This document shows positions 21,472-30,301 of a DNA stretch of 64,000 nt, in pieces (the first letter of the stretch is position 1; each line of letters begins with the position of its first letter). The stretch is taken from contig MSJI02000006.1 of NCBI GenBank assembly GCA_001931905.2, forward strand, positions 62,001 through 126,000, read 5' to 3'. The notes under the pieces were generated by a model that was not told where the DNA came from, ran no database searches, and saw nothing but the letters and a program-made list of their open reading frames with translations. This DNA is from Cladosporium sp. IMV 00045. Its lineage: Eukaryota; Ascomycota; Dothideomycetes; Cladosporiales; Cladosporiaceae. The position numbers and the translations under genes were made by a program.

Positions 21472-22296
21472 ATGAGAACCGCAGACATGGACCCCGAGGC
21501 CAAATGCCCCGTCGACGACCAGACTCGCCAGAAATGGCTCGAAGCCGCCAAAGCAAAACGAGAGCAGCAGCAACAGCAGACACAAATGCCCACCACTCCC
21601 ACACCGAAACCAGTCATCCACCTTCCTCCAAACGCCCGCTACTCCCTCGACACCGGCCTTTGGGAAATCCCCTCTGCACCCGCCACAAAACCCTCGAGAC
21701 CAACACCTCGCCCGTCCTCCCTCAACACCGAGCGCGAAATCTCCACCATCCCTCGTTCCATCCAAACGCAAGGCAAAGACCTCAACGCCGCCGAGCGCGC
21801 CGCCCTCCCCTCCAACGCGGAGAAAGACACGGGCCACGACGAAGCCTCCGGCAACTGGATCTACCCTTCGCAAGAAATGTTCTTCAACGCCATGAAGCGC
21901 AAGGGCCACGAGGCGCAACCCCAAGACATGTCGAGCGTTGTGCCCATTCACAACGCGGTGAACGAGCGCGCTTGGACGGAGATCAAGAGGTGGGAAGAGG
22001 GACAGGGTTCGGAGAAGTGCGGTGGTCCAAAGCTGGTTTCTTTCGCGGGCGATAGTAAGGCGCTCACGCCTAAGGCGAGGTGGAATAATTTCATTGGATA
22101 CGCCCTGCCTTTCGATAGGCATGATTGGGTCGTTGATCGGTGCGGGACGCATGTGGATTATGTTATTGACTTCTACTCTGGGAAGGGCGAGGGTCCGATG
22201 GGCAAGGGCTTGAATTTCTATCTCGACGTCAGGCCGAAGCTGAACAGCTGGGAGGGTGTCAGGATGAGAGCTAGTAGGCTTTTCAGCAGCAACTGA
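21472..22296 (+). CDS. Cytochrome c-type heme lyase (holocytochrome c synthase), copy A
   Basis: 274 residues from the ATG at 21472. A CP heme-regulatory motif (KCPVD) lies near the N-terminus, followed by a Gln-rich stretch, the conserved NWIYPSQEMFFNAMKRKG block, KRWEEGQ, FAGDSKALTPKA, PFDRHDWVVDRCG and a C-terminal YLDVRPKLNSWEGVRMR, all typical of PF01265. The enzyme attaches heme covalently to apocytochrome c (CYC3 type) or c1 (CYT2 type) in the mitochondrial intermembrane space; which of the two cannot be settled by eye. No intron. Copy B differs mainly in the Gln-rich segment, where it is one residue longer. Confidence 0.93.
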   Translation: MRTADMDPEAKCPVDDQTRQKWLEAAKAKREQQQQQTQMPTTPTPKPVIHLPPNARYSLDTGLWEIPSAPATKPSRPTPRPSSLNTEREISTIPRSIQTQGKDLNAAERAALPSNAEKDTGHDEASGNWIYPSQEMFFNAMKRKGHEAQPQDMSSVVPIHNAVNERAWTEIKRWEEGQGSEKCGGPKLVSFAGDSKALTPKARWNNFIGYALPFDRHDWVVDRCGTHVDYVIDFYSGKGEGPMGKGLNFYLDVRPKLNSWEGVRMRASRLFSSN

Positions 22297-22835
22297 GAGG
22301 ACGCGCTGGTGAAGATTCATCTTCTTGCTTGCAATTTCTGGCGCATCCAGGCCTCTGAGCGATGAGGGCCCGCCCATTGACATGCCATGCCACGCACACT
22401 CGCGCTCGCATAGGCGTCAGTCTCGGAGAAGCCCGCGCACGTGCGGTCTCTATCGCCTTCCCGTCAAGCTCAGACCGAAGGTCAGTCTTGCAGAACCGTT
22501 CAGCCTCGCCGCAACCGAGCTGCCCACAGATAAACCTCATCTCACCTCGCCACTGAGCAGAGTTTCCCACGAGAGACGCGATTCGGCAAAGGAGCCGACC
22601 TAGCCCTTCTCTCCCACAATTGATGGGCGATCTGTTAGTCCTGCCCTCGCAAAGCCATCGCGAAGGAAGAGCCTGTACTGTACAACATACATCAACTGTA
22701 TATAATCCCTGTATCAATACCATGTAACATTAAGATAATCAGGAGTCATGCGAGCTGCGTGAGAGGACCGAGTCCGAACAAGCATCCGCTCGATTTTTCT
22801 ATTCTATTCTTTTTTTTTTTTTTTTTTTCAAGTTA

Positions 22836-22935
22836 CCTCACTTACAACCATCAGATGTCGAGTTTGGATTTCCCAATTAGGAAGGAACAGAGACGCTGGG
22901 ACCCGGTGTCACATTCGCCTGCGCACGAAGTGGAA
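22836..22935. repeat. Inverted-end element A1
   Basis: Starts CCTCACTTAC and shares the core words ATCAGATGTCGA, GGATTTCCCAATTAGGAAGGA and GTCACAT with the others. Its right end is degenerate (CGAAGTGGAA). Counterpart in copy B: 36156-36258. Confidence 0.75.
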
Positions 22936-23159
22936 TGATGCCGAGTGGTGCTTATGGGCCACAAGAGCTAAGGAACAAAGGTGTTCTTGCTATGCATTCA
23001 AACGATACAGGGCACGGCGCAGAGAAGACTCAGTCAGCTTCTTCCTCAAATACTAGCTATTCGTGCTCGCAAGGTATAAATCTCCGAGAGAAGCGCAATT
23101 GCCTTTTGACTCTCCAATCAAAGTTCACAGGAAAGTAGTGCATCAGCGAGACATGATCA

Positions 23160-23269
23160 TTTCACTTGCAATGTTCAAATCTCGATATACGATCTCCTCA
23201 GTCAGGAACGCAAAGAAACGTTCTGACTCGCGATGACATGCGCACAGATGAACTGCTCGTATGTAAATT
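23160..23269. repeat. Inverted-end element A2, diverged
   Basis: Weakest member: TTCACTTGCAA at the left, GATGACATGCGC inside and GTATGTAAATTC at the right. Counterpart in copy B: 36478-36588. Confidence 0.5.
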
Positions 23270-23432
23270 CTTTGAATTGCATCTACATCCGTCAACTGCA
23301 TTTATGTATGTCTCTATCGTTCAGTAGTAGGGTGAGAGGGATTCGAGAGGCTTTTTCGGCGACATCTATCAAACATTCTACTCGACGACATTGCCCGACT
23401 CAAACCGCGAGAAACTGAGTAGAAAAGATAAC

Positions 23433-23530
23433 TTCACTTACATCCATAAGATATCGATTCCAGATTTCCGAATTAGGAAGGAACGAGAAAGCTTGGGCCC
23501 TGTCACATGCGCGGGAGGGACGTAAGTGAA
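23433..23530. repeat. Inverted-end element A3
   Basis: 98 bp, TTCACTTACATCC at the left and GACGTAAGTGAA at the right, with the full core (CAGATTTCCGAATTAGGAAG, AAGCTTGGGCC, GTCACATGCGCG). It lies exactly 242 bp before A4. Copy B has one unit fewer here. Confidence 0.85.
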
Positions 23531-23674
23531 TGATTGAGTATTTCTTAATATTGCTTTCTCTATGAACGGCTTTTAGCGGACTTGCAGTGCTACTCGTGAG
23601 GACAGTCTTGCATCCGTAGGCTGCTCCGGAAGCCAGCTGTAGTTGGATGAAAGGCAGCTGAAAGGAACAGATAC

Positions 23675-23771
23675 TTCACTTACATCCATCAAATGTCGAC
23701 TTTGGATTTCCCAATTAGAGGGAGCGAGAAAGCTTGGGCCCGGTCACCTGCGCGGCGAGGATGTAAGTGAA
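23675..23771. repeat. Inverted-end element A4
   Basis: 97 bp with perfect 13-bp inverted ends, TTCACTTACATCC and GGATGTAAGTGAA. It lies 242 bp before A5. Its right flank matches that of B3. Confidence 0.88.
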
Positions 23772-23916
23772 CATCTTCCACTTGACTATACTGTTCTCTT
23801 GAAGAAGTCTAGTTATCGCACGCATCGCGACATCACGAAACTTACCTCGCATCTGTCCCAAAGCATCTCACAGCTCAGCTATGTCTGAGTGAAACAGTGG
23901 CTGAGAGGGGAGATAC

Positions 23917-24016
23917 TTCATTTACAACCATCAAATGTCGACTTCAGATTTCCGAATTAGGAAGGAGCGGGAAAGCTTGGGCCTCGTGTCACATGCGTGG
24001 CGAGAATGTAAGTGAA
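23917..24016. repeat. Inverted-end element A5
   Basis: 100 bp, TTCATTTACAACC at the left and GAATGTAAGTGAA at the right, with the full conserved core. Counterpart of B4 (36983-37081). Confidence 0.85.
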
Positions 24017-24765
24017 ACATCCATTTACTCTTCACATTTCAGTCAGCTTGCATGGGCGGCGCGCATAAGGTGCAGTACACGAACTTGTCCTTACGCTTCG
24101 GGTGTGTACACGCTTCTCTCATCCTTCCTTTTCGTCGCCTTTTCTTGTGAGGTGGGTACGTGTAGTGAAGCTTGCTGTTCATGCCCGGTGGTCGTCGGCC
24201 TGCTATGATCAACCATGATAGAATTGCCCTCGGTGTCTTCTCCATGTCCGGCGCCGAATTGAGGTTGCATCAATTCGTTACAGAAAACCTTGCCACGTTG
24301 CTCACTGAAGGGCCAGTGAGTCTTCGTCTCTCTCTCTGTGTCCCTGCTGAGGGTAAAGTAAGAGCCAGCATACGCGTTGGCGAGAAGCAAAACCCGACCG
24401 TGAACGTTCTTGATATTCATTTCATTCGCTTCCGTTTATGGTCTCGTTTACTCTCCTTCCTCGAGCTGCCGTTTCCTTTACCCATGCGTCCTCCTGTCGT
24501 CGTCGTCGCCGACTTCCATTTACATCTTGCGATATCTTCTTGACTTCTTCCAACCCTCCCTGCCTTCCAACCGTAGTCCAGATCTCGTAATGCGCGTTTG
24601 TATTTTCCTTTCTCTCATGCAGAAAAACCAAACGGAAAAGAAGATGTACAAAAGAAAGCCACATGTAAGCCCTCAAACTCCATCATAAAGGACAGATCGC
24701 ACCCCCAAACGCCTCATACCAAACCAAAAAATCTTCATGTCCCATGCCCATCATCACACACCCCC

Positions 24766-25908
24766 TCAAAGCTGCACATCATTATTCACCAATCTAACCT
24801 CCTCACCCGGCTTAAAAGCCGGCAAACCGATATACGGGCATCCATCGCAGCGGAAAGCGTCTCCCAGCGCGCAGTTGCCGCACGAGCCCACCTTCCCTTG
24901 CACGGTGAAGTCGACCTCTGCCAGGTCTTCGCTGTTCAGTTTGGCCAGGTTGGCGTCGGCGTTGGAGCGTTTGGCCGCGTCTTCGGCGTTCAGTCGCTCG
25001 GCCAGACCGCAGCTGCAGTCTTTGCAGGCCCGGCGGCGTTTGGTGTTGGGTTTGCATGCTTCGGCTGTGGGGAGGGAGTGTTAGTCGTGCTGCAACTGCT
25101 TGAAAGAGTGTTGGGGTAGGGCAAGAAACTCACGGATGTTCAAAGGCTTCTGCCTATCCTCCTCGGTAAGCAAAGAATCCGGATCAATCCTCTCCGCGCG
25201 CTCCAGCTCCTCATTGCTCGGGATCTCGATATCCTCGTCCTCATCGTAGTCCATGCCGAACTCATCCCCCAACTCCACAAAGCCCACACCCGCAGGCGTG
25301 GACTTTACAGGGCCAGCAGATCCCACTCCATTCGTGGAAATATCCTGGCTCTTCCTCTTGCCCGTGTTGACAGCCTCGACCGCATTCGCAGGCACGGCGG
25401 CCGCGTCGGCTTTCTTCTTCTTCCCAAAGCTCAGCTTGACGGTCTGCTCTGCGGCTTCCCTTGGTTTGAGCAACTTCGCATCTTGCACCAGCAGACCGGC
25501 CAGAATGCCCTCCGTCTGCTCCGCAGCATCGAGCGCTGCACTCCCGCTCTGCGCTTCCACTCTTCCGTCCGGCTTCAGCGAAGCAGCCAATCGTTCGATC
25601 AGCGCGCGGTCGAGTTTCTGCGAGCGCGCGCCATCGATGTCGGTGAGGAGGAGAATGAGGTCATAGGTTGTGGCGGGGAGGGAGACGAGGCCGAGCGCCA
25701 GGCGGTCGAGCATTTGGATGTCGGTCGCGGTGCGGTCGTGGGCGGCGAGGATGGTTGTGAGGGCTTCCGGGTGGGCGGAGAGGGAGGGTGGGGCGAGGAG
25801 GAGGGTTCGTGTGTTGGAGGAGGTGGTGGGTTGTTTGGCAACGGGCGCGGCGGGGGAGAAGTCCATGTCGAAGTCGGGCGTGTTGTCTATTGTCACGGAG
25901 GGCGCCAT
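24766..25908 (-). CDS. DRE2: Fe-S cluster assembly protein DRE2 (anamorsin/CIAPIN1), copy A
   Basis: Exon 1 is 25908-25134, the intron is 25065-25133 (69 bp, GTGAGT...CAG) and exon 2 is 25064-24766; 357 residues. The N-terminal methyltransferase-like domain starts near [17 protein letters not shown] linker with an acidic patch ([12 protein letters not shown]) leads to two cysteine clusters in exon 2: [16 protein letters not shown] (2Fe-2S site) and [15 protein letters not shown] (twin CX2C). Splicing is decided by these motifs, because reading through the intron would lose them. With Tah18, DRE2 feeds electrons to the early cytosolic Fe-S assembly machinery; the twin CX2C motif is a Mia40 substrate. 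It ends in NNDVQL. Intact. Confidence 0.94.
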
Positions 25909-26937
25909 GGTTGCTGTATGTGAATGTGAATGTGTCGTGTGAGTGGTCGTAGGTAGGTGTAGGTGTGTATGTACAATCTCTCGTTAACCGTCTGTCAATG
26001 TCGGAGAATGAAGAGAGAAATAGAGACAGAAATGACGAGACTGAAGTTTGCTTGTCGGTATGCGTGTATGAGTCTTAGGGTATGATTGCAAGAGGGGCGA
26101 AACAGTAGTGGGATGTGGAAGAAGCAGTTAAGATTGGATTAATCAGATCCAAGATTACCTCGCGAGCCTTATCATTTGCACCGACCGGTTTGAAGTGGAG
26201 CGGAATATGACGAAACTTTTCTCTTTATAATCGGCAAAGACCCCTCATCACTCGCAGCAGCCCAAATTTGCCGGGCAAAATCCCAAGCCAAAAAGCCCCC
26301 TCGGAAATGTCTTGTCCTGATAGGGATTGGAAATCCAGACAGACTAGATCAGCCACCAGGGCCAGGCACATGCGCACCTGCTTTCTATGACACACCAGTC
26401 TTTCTCTGCCCATTTCCGCTTTTCTCGGCCTTTCTCCCCCACTGTGGTTGGTAATCAAATTGGGCAATTGGGCGCAAACATAGGTAAATGCGTGGAGTTT
26501 GATTTGTTAGGAGGTAGCAAAAATAAAACCCATGCTAGAATGGAAAGCCATTGTTTGCGGCGCACGTTCTTCGTTTTGTGAGGCTTGCACGTGGCAGAGA
26601 AAAGTGTATGTCAGTCACACATCACGCAGTCTTCGCCGATTGTAATTAGATATGTACAGCTTCAAACACTGGAGTTTTTCTGTATGATCAATATGTTGTA
26701 CGTCTATTCTATATCGAAAATCTATATTGTAGTCCAACAGAATTCCTCAATCTCAACCGAGAGAGTTTAACAATAAAAAACGCCTCGCAACCCAGAAAGC
26801 CGTTTGACACGGCAGAGCAGATGCAATCATTGTGAAAAGTCACACTCAAGAACAACGAACAGCCGAGTTTCAGTACACTCGCTGCCCTATCCTCTTCCCT
26901 TCATCGTACAAATCCCCCAACTCTTTCAAGTCCAAAT
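25909..26937. other. DRE2 upstream and CCP1 3' region, copy A
   Basis: About 1 kb. Several blocks are conserved with copy B, for example the segment around 26200-26350 containing TTCTCTTTATAATCGGC, which suggests the DRE2 promoter or leader. No gene seen. Confidence 0.55.
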
Positions 26938-27351
26938 CTACTCAGTCCTCTTAAGGACGAAACGGGCATCCTCACCGCTGGTGAAAGGCACGCCGAGCTC
27001 GAAGAGGGTGGTGATGACGCGGGAGAAGTCCTTGAAGAACTCGTCCTGGTCCTTGGCGTAGCGCTCGACGACGGGGCGGAAAGCCTTGTCCTTGACCAGC
27101 GCCATGTCGGTGGGAAGCATCATCAGGCTCTTGCTGCCGTTGTCCTGGAACTGCACGGGGCCAGCCCACTTCCTGTGCTGCCACTTCTCGCTGAGGAGGA
27201 GCTTGTAGTAGTCGTTGGTGAGGGTGATGGGGGAGAAGGTCCAGGGGCCCTCGAAGCCGGAGCGGTCGGTGTGGCAGCGGCCCAGGGCGTGGGCGCCGGA
27301 CAGGGTCACGATGTCCTGGTCGTTGAAGCCCATGCGGTGGAAGATGGCGCG
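26938..27351 (-). CDS. CCP1: Cytochrome c peroxidase, 5' part cut off by gap, copy A
   Basis: Only the last 137 residues and the stop codon are present; the gene runs into the second N run at 27352. The piece includes [11 protein letters not shown] with the proximal heme-ligand His and GPWTFSP with the Trp that forms the radical site, and it ends VLKRTE. The protein fragment is identical to the corresponding part of the intact gene in copy B (40012-41139). The truncation is a contig end inside a stretch identical to copy B, not a pseudogene. Confidence 0.92.
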   Translation of the reverse strand, partial: RAIFHRMGFNDQDIVTLSGAHALGRCHTDRSGFEGPWTFSPITLTNDYYKLLLSEKWQHRKWAGPVQFQDNGSKSLMMLPTDMALVKDKAFRPVVERYAKDQDEFFKDFSRVITTLFELGVPFTSGEDARFVLKRTE

Positions 27352-27371
27352 NNNNNNNNNNNNNNNNNNNN
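27352..27371. other. Assembly gap, 20 N
   Basis: A second run of exactly 20 N. To its left is the middle of CCP1 on the minus strand; to its right is the middle of NUP133 on the plus strand, starting with the same 237 bp seen at the first gap. Confidence 0.97.
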
Positions 27372-27608
27372 CTCTCGCATGCAACGATGTGGAAGCTTCT
27401 TTGGGATGCAGAGAAGATTGCCGCAGGTCAGCATCTGTGGCAGGACTTTGAGAAGCACCTTGCAGCTGCCACGAGCAACGGCAAGAGGCGCACAACACTG
27501 CTTCATGAGATCAGCTCTTTCGTCCAAGATGCTACTCCTTTCGAACTTCCGGAAGATGCCAGCGCGGACGACCGTGTACGCGCCATATTCGTCAGCCGGC
27601 TTTCCCAC
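27372..27608 (+). repeat. 237-bp direct repeat, third copy (start of copy B)
   Basis: Identical by eye to 13753-13989 and 14010-14246; divergence from copy A begins at 27609. Confidence 0.92.
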
Positions 27609-29582
27609 GTCGACAGATTCTTGGTTTTTGCGCAGATGATTGTTGGCGCAATCAAGAACGAACAATCGACTTCACAAGAGGATCTTCTGCGGCTGCTGTC
27701 CGAGGCTGACGATGTCTGGCTTGGCGTCCTCGAGACAACGTACAAATTCCGTACCGATAACGCACCTCTGTACGGGATTCACCCTGACAGACTGACCGAC
27801 GGCATTCTCATCGACTCAAATGACTATCAGGGTCTTGGCGAGTTCTGGACTTCTTCGGATTCGATGCTCAAGGAGATTCTCAAGATGGCGGCGCTGGCTC
27901 GCAAGTCGGCAGAGGAGGTTTATGAGACCGCTGAGACTGACACTGCAACGGCGTTTGTCAAGCGAATCGCAGCGGAGAACCCACGTTTTGTGGTGCTGAT
28001 CTGTCTGGCGTATGAAGAGCGCATCAACTGGACTCGCTCACGTGGGGAACCTCGCTACGTGGACAAGGCAAACCAGCTTACTGAGGCATACAAACAGCAG
28101 CGTCACGATGAAATCCGCGCACTGTCGATCATTGGTCAAACACCTTCAGCCATGATGCTAGCAGAGAAGTATCGCGACATGGACACCCTGACGGAGATTA
28201 TTGTCGCCGAGTCACAATACTTGATCGAGACATCATACACAGCTGCTGCTGATGAGAAAGCATTCATTGACACAGAGCTTGAGGAGATGAACGCTCGCGT
28301 CGGACGTTACTTCAATCGCTTCCAAGACGATTGGGCAAATGCGTTCTTCAACCAAGGCTTTTCAGGCGATCAAGCCGGCCACATGCTTACCCAAGCGCAA
28401 GCTCACTGGGAGAAATATCTCGCCCGGTACTTGCGTGCTGATCCAAGACGTTCCAAGATTTGCTGGATCAACGACATCACATCGAAGGACGACTACTATC
28501 ACGCCAGTCATGCTCTCGCAACAGCTGGAACGCAGCAAGAAGATCAGCTGTGGAGCAAGAAGGTTGAATTGTCGATGGCTAAGCTTTCGATGCTTGCCGC
28601 TGACGAGGCAAAACTTCCGATTGACAAACAAGTCACCTTGCGCTCGGAACAGAGAATGCACGCCGAGCTCAAGGTGATCGACATCCAGGAAAAGATTTAT
28701 CGTCACATCCTCCCGGAGGTACTTCACGCACTGGACCAGCCTGCGGAGCTCCAACTCGCTATGGAGAGGTTCGGTCAAGGCTCGAGCAACCGCTCTATGC
28801 TGAACCGTTTGTTGGAGGCGGTCCTTTCAAAGCTCCTCCCACATCAGACTTTGGACCTGGACGAGATCATTGACGTGCTCACACTCATGGACGAGGTGGA
28901 GACGAGCAACGCCGACACCAGCATTCAAGGCGAAGAGATCTATTGGGCTCTTGTCGCTCTGAATGCAGCTGCGCCTGAACTCGAGACTCCGAGATTTGAG
29001 ATGCTTCTCCAGCTGATCTGGAAACGCGCGTATCTCAAGACCGACTGGGCGGCCGTCAACAAGTCCACCTCCAAGAGAAATGGCGCCGATGTCGAGGACG
29101 TGCTCGTTGAAACCACCGCCTACCGCACTCTCTATCTCTGCATGAAGCATGGCCTCTTTGATAACAGCAATGAGGGCAACTATATTCGTGCTCTGGCTCC
29201 CTCCGAATGTCTAGGAGCCGCCTGCAACGCTGCAGACCTCGCCTGGCGCTTCGGCATCGAGCTTGCCGAGCCAATCTCTCACGATAACAGAATGGAGGAC
29301 GAGCGTCTTGACCAGTACATCTCGCGGTCTAGGATAAACGCGTGGGTGGAAGAATGCCAGCGTCTCGTTGGCGTCGCCCTCAAGGAAGAGGAAGATGACC
29401 GAGCCAGGCAAGCTGGTCAAGGAGGGCAGGAGGATGCAAGCTTGGTGGTTGTTGAGAACGGCAATGGCATCAATGGCGTTGTCAATGGTGACTCCCACGG
29501 CCTTATCAACGGCGTGAAAGTCGAGGAGGAGAGCGGTGAAGGCGAGGTGTTCGACGGACAAGGCGATGTGGAGATGGAGTAA
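27372..29582 (+). CDS. NUP133: Nucleoporin NUP133 C-terminal part, copy B, 5' cut off by gap
   Basis: Open from the gap (codons in phase with 27372) to the TAA at 29580-29582. It encodes the alpha-helical C-terminal domain. After the shared 237 bp, I count 12 amino-acid differences from copy A in 657 residues, mostly I/V, K/Q, S/A, E/D type and clustered partly in the acidic tail. The missing 5' part is most simply the sequence at 11791-13989, used once in the assembly for both versions. Confidence 0.9.
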   Translation, partial: LSHATMWKLLWDAEKIAAGQHLWQDFEKHLAAATSNGKRRTTLLHEISSFVQDATPFELPEDASADDRVRAIFVSRLSHVDRFLVFAQMIVGAIKNEQSTSQEDLLRLLSEADDVWLGVLETTYKFRTDNAPLYGIHPDRLTDGILIDSNDYQGLGEFWTSSDSMLKEILKMAALARKSAEEVYETAETDTATAFVKRIAAENPRFVVLICLAYEERINWTRSRGEPRYVDKANQLTEAYKQQRHDEIRALSIIGQTPSAMMLAEKYRDMDTLTEIIVAESQYLIETSYTAAADEKAFIDTELEEMNARVGRYFNRFQDDWANAFFNQGFSGDQAGHMLTQAQAHWEKYLARYLRADPRRSKICWINDITSKDDYYHASHALATAGTQQEDQLWSKKVELSMAKLSMLAADEAKLPIDKQVTLRSEQRMHAELKVIDIQEKIYRHILPEVLHALDQPAELQLAMERFGQGSSNRSMLNRLLEAVLSKLLPHQTLDLDEIIDVLTLMDEVETSNADTSIQGEEIYWALVALNAAAPELETPRFEMLLQLIWKRAYLKTDWAAVNKSTSKRNGADVEDVLVETTAYRTLYLCMKHGLFDNSNEGNYIRALAPSECLGAACNAADLAWRFGIELAEPISHDNRMEDERLDQYISRSRINAWVEECQRLVGVALKEEEDDRARQAGQGGQEDASLVVVENGNGINGVVNGDSHGLINGVKVEEESGEGEVFDGQGDVEME

Positions 29583-30301
29583 AGGACATTGCAATTGAGG
29601 ACGTTCACTATTTTGAGATCAGGCTTTCTGTATTGTAAGGTAGCATTGGGCGTTTGTTCATTGGGAAGAAACCCGGGACGGGATCAAAGGCTGTCTCGAT
29701 ATCTTGTTGTGTTCAAGAATGGGTTTTCGTTTCGTGTTTAAGAAGTTCAGCTCACGCTGTCGGTCTTTTGATACAAATGATCGCATGTCAATTTTCGACT
29801 TCACTTCTGGCATTACTGCACGTCTCTGAAAGGAGATTCAATCATGTCGATCAGCGCATTTTGGTTATCACGAATATATTGATATACATGTACATACGTA
29901 AGCTGCAGGGCTGCGTTGCTCTCGCTCGTTGTCCCGCTCGCCCAGCAATGTTTTGGCTTGGCGCCGACTGTTGTTGCGCTCCTCGACCGCCCTCTTTCCC
30001 GTCCAGATACACAAATCCTCCAATTGTTCATTTCTCTCTGAATTTTGCCTTGCTGATTGACAATCAAGACTTCTAAGAAGTTCAGACTCTTTTAGATTGT
30101 TTCCTCCGATCGATATACCCTGTGGACCCTGTTCGTCAACTTGTGTCTCAGTTGCACCATCGCATACTGTTTGCAACCACTCCGGAACAACCTAGAGGAC
30201 CTTTCAAGACTTCCCATGTCCCTCAACGCAATATAGACCTCATTCAACTCCTGCCAATAGACACGAGATCTCGCCACTTCAACACCACACACCCGCCCGC
30301 C
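29583..30301. other. NUP133 to DUF3405 intergenic region, copy B
   Basis: About 720 bp, alignable with 16221-16943 but with several small insertions and deletions. The open frame upstream of the DUF3405 ATG here has no partner in copy A, so it is not coding. Confidence 0.6.

Larger units (their letters stand above)
22297..24765. other. Gene-free region with inverted-end repeat array, copy A
   Basis: About 2.5 kb between the heme lyase stop and the DRE2 stop. It contains a T tract at 22809-22828 and five repeat elements (22836-24016), listed separately. Short open frames here are not conserved as proteins between copies A and B. Confidence 0.7.
14010..27351 (+). repeat. Duplicated block, copy A
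   Basis: This 13.3-kb contig carries the NUP133 C-terminal part, DUF3405 protein, mevalonate diphosphate decarboxylase, heme lyase, DRE2 and the 3' part of CCP1. The same order, orientation and exon structure recur in copy B (27372-40425 and beyond). Coding differences are mostly at third positions, while intergenic parts carry small indels. Its last 104 bp (27248-27351) equal 40322-40425 exactly. Best read as one branch of an unresolved bubble. Confidence 0.92.

Noticed and set aside
22836..24016. CRISPR array or introner elements
   Set aside because: The elements are about 100 bp with inverted ends, not short direct repeats, and the host is a eukaryote. They lie outside genes, and the GTAAGT words sit at the exit side of the element, so they do not form introns by themselves.
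26938..27351. CCP1 copy A as a truncated pseudogene
   Set aside because: The break is an assembly gap; the remaining codons encode a protein identical to the intact gene.
30122..30301. 60-codon N-terminal extension of the DUF3405 protein in copy B
   Set aside because: Lacks an ATG and is not in frame in copy A; the MGPRYR start is shared by both copies.
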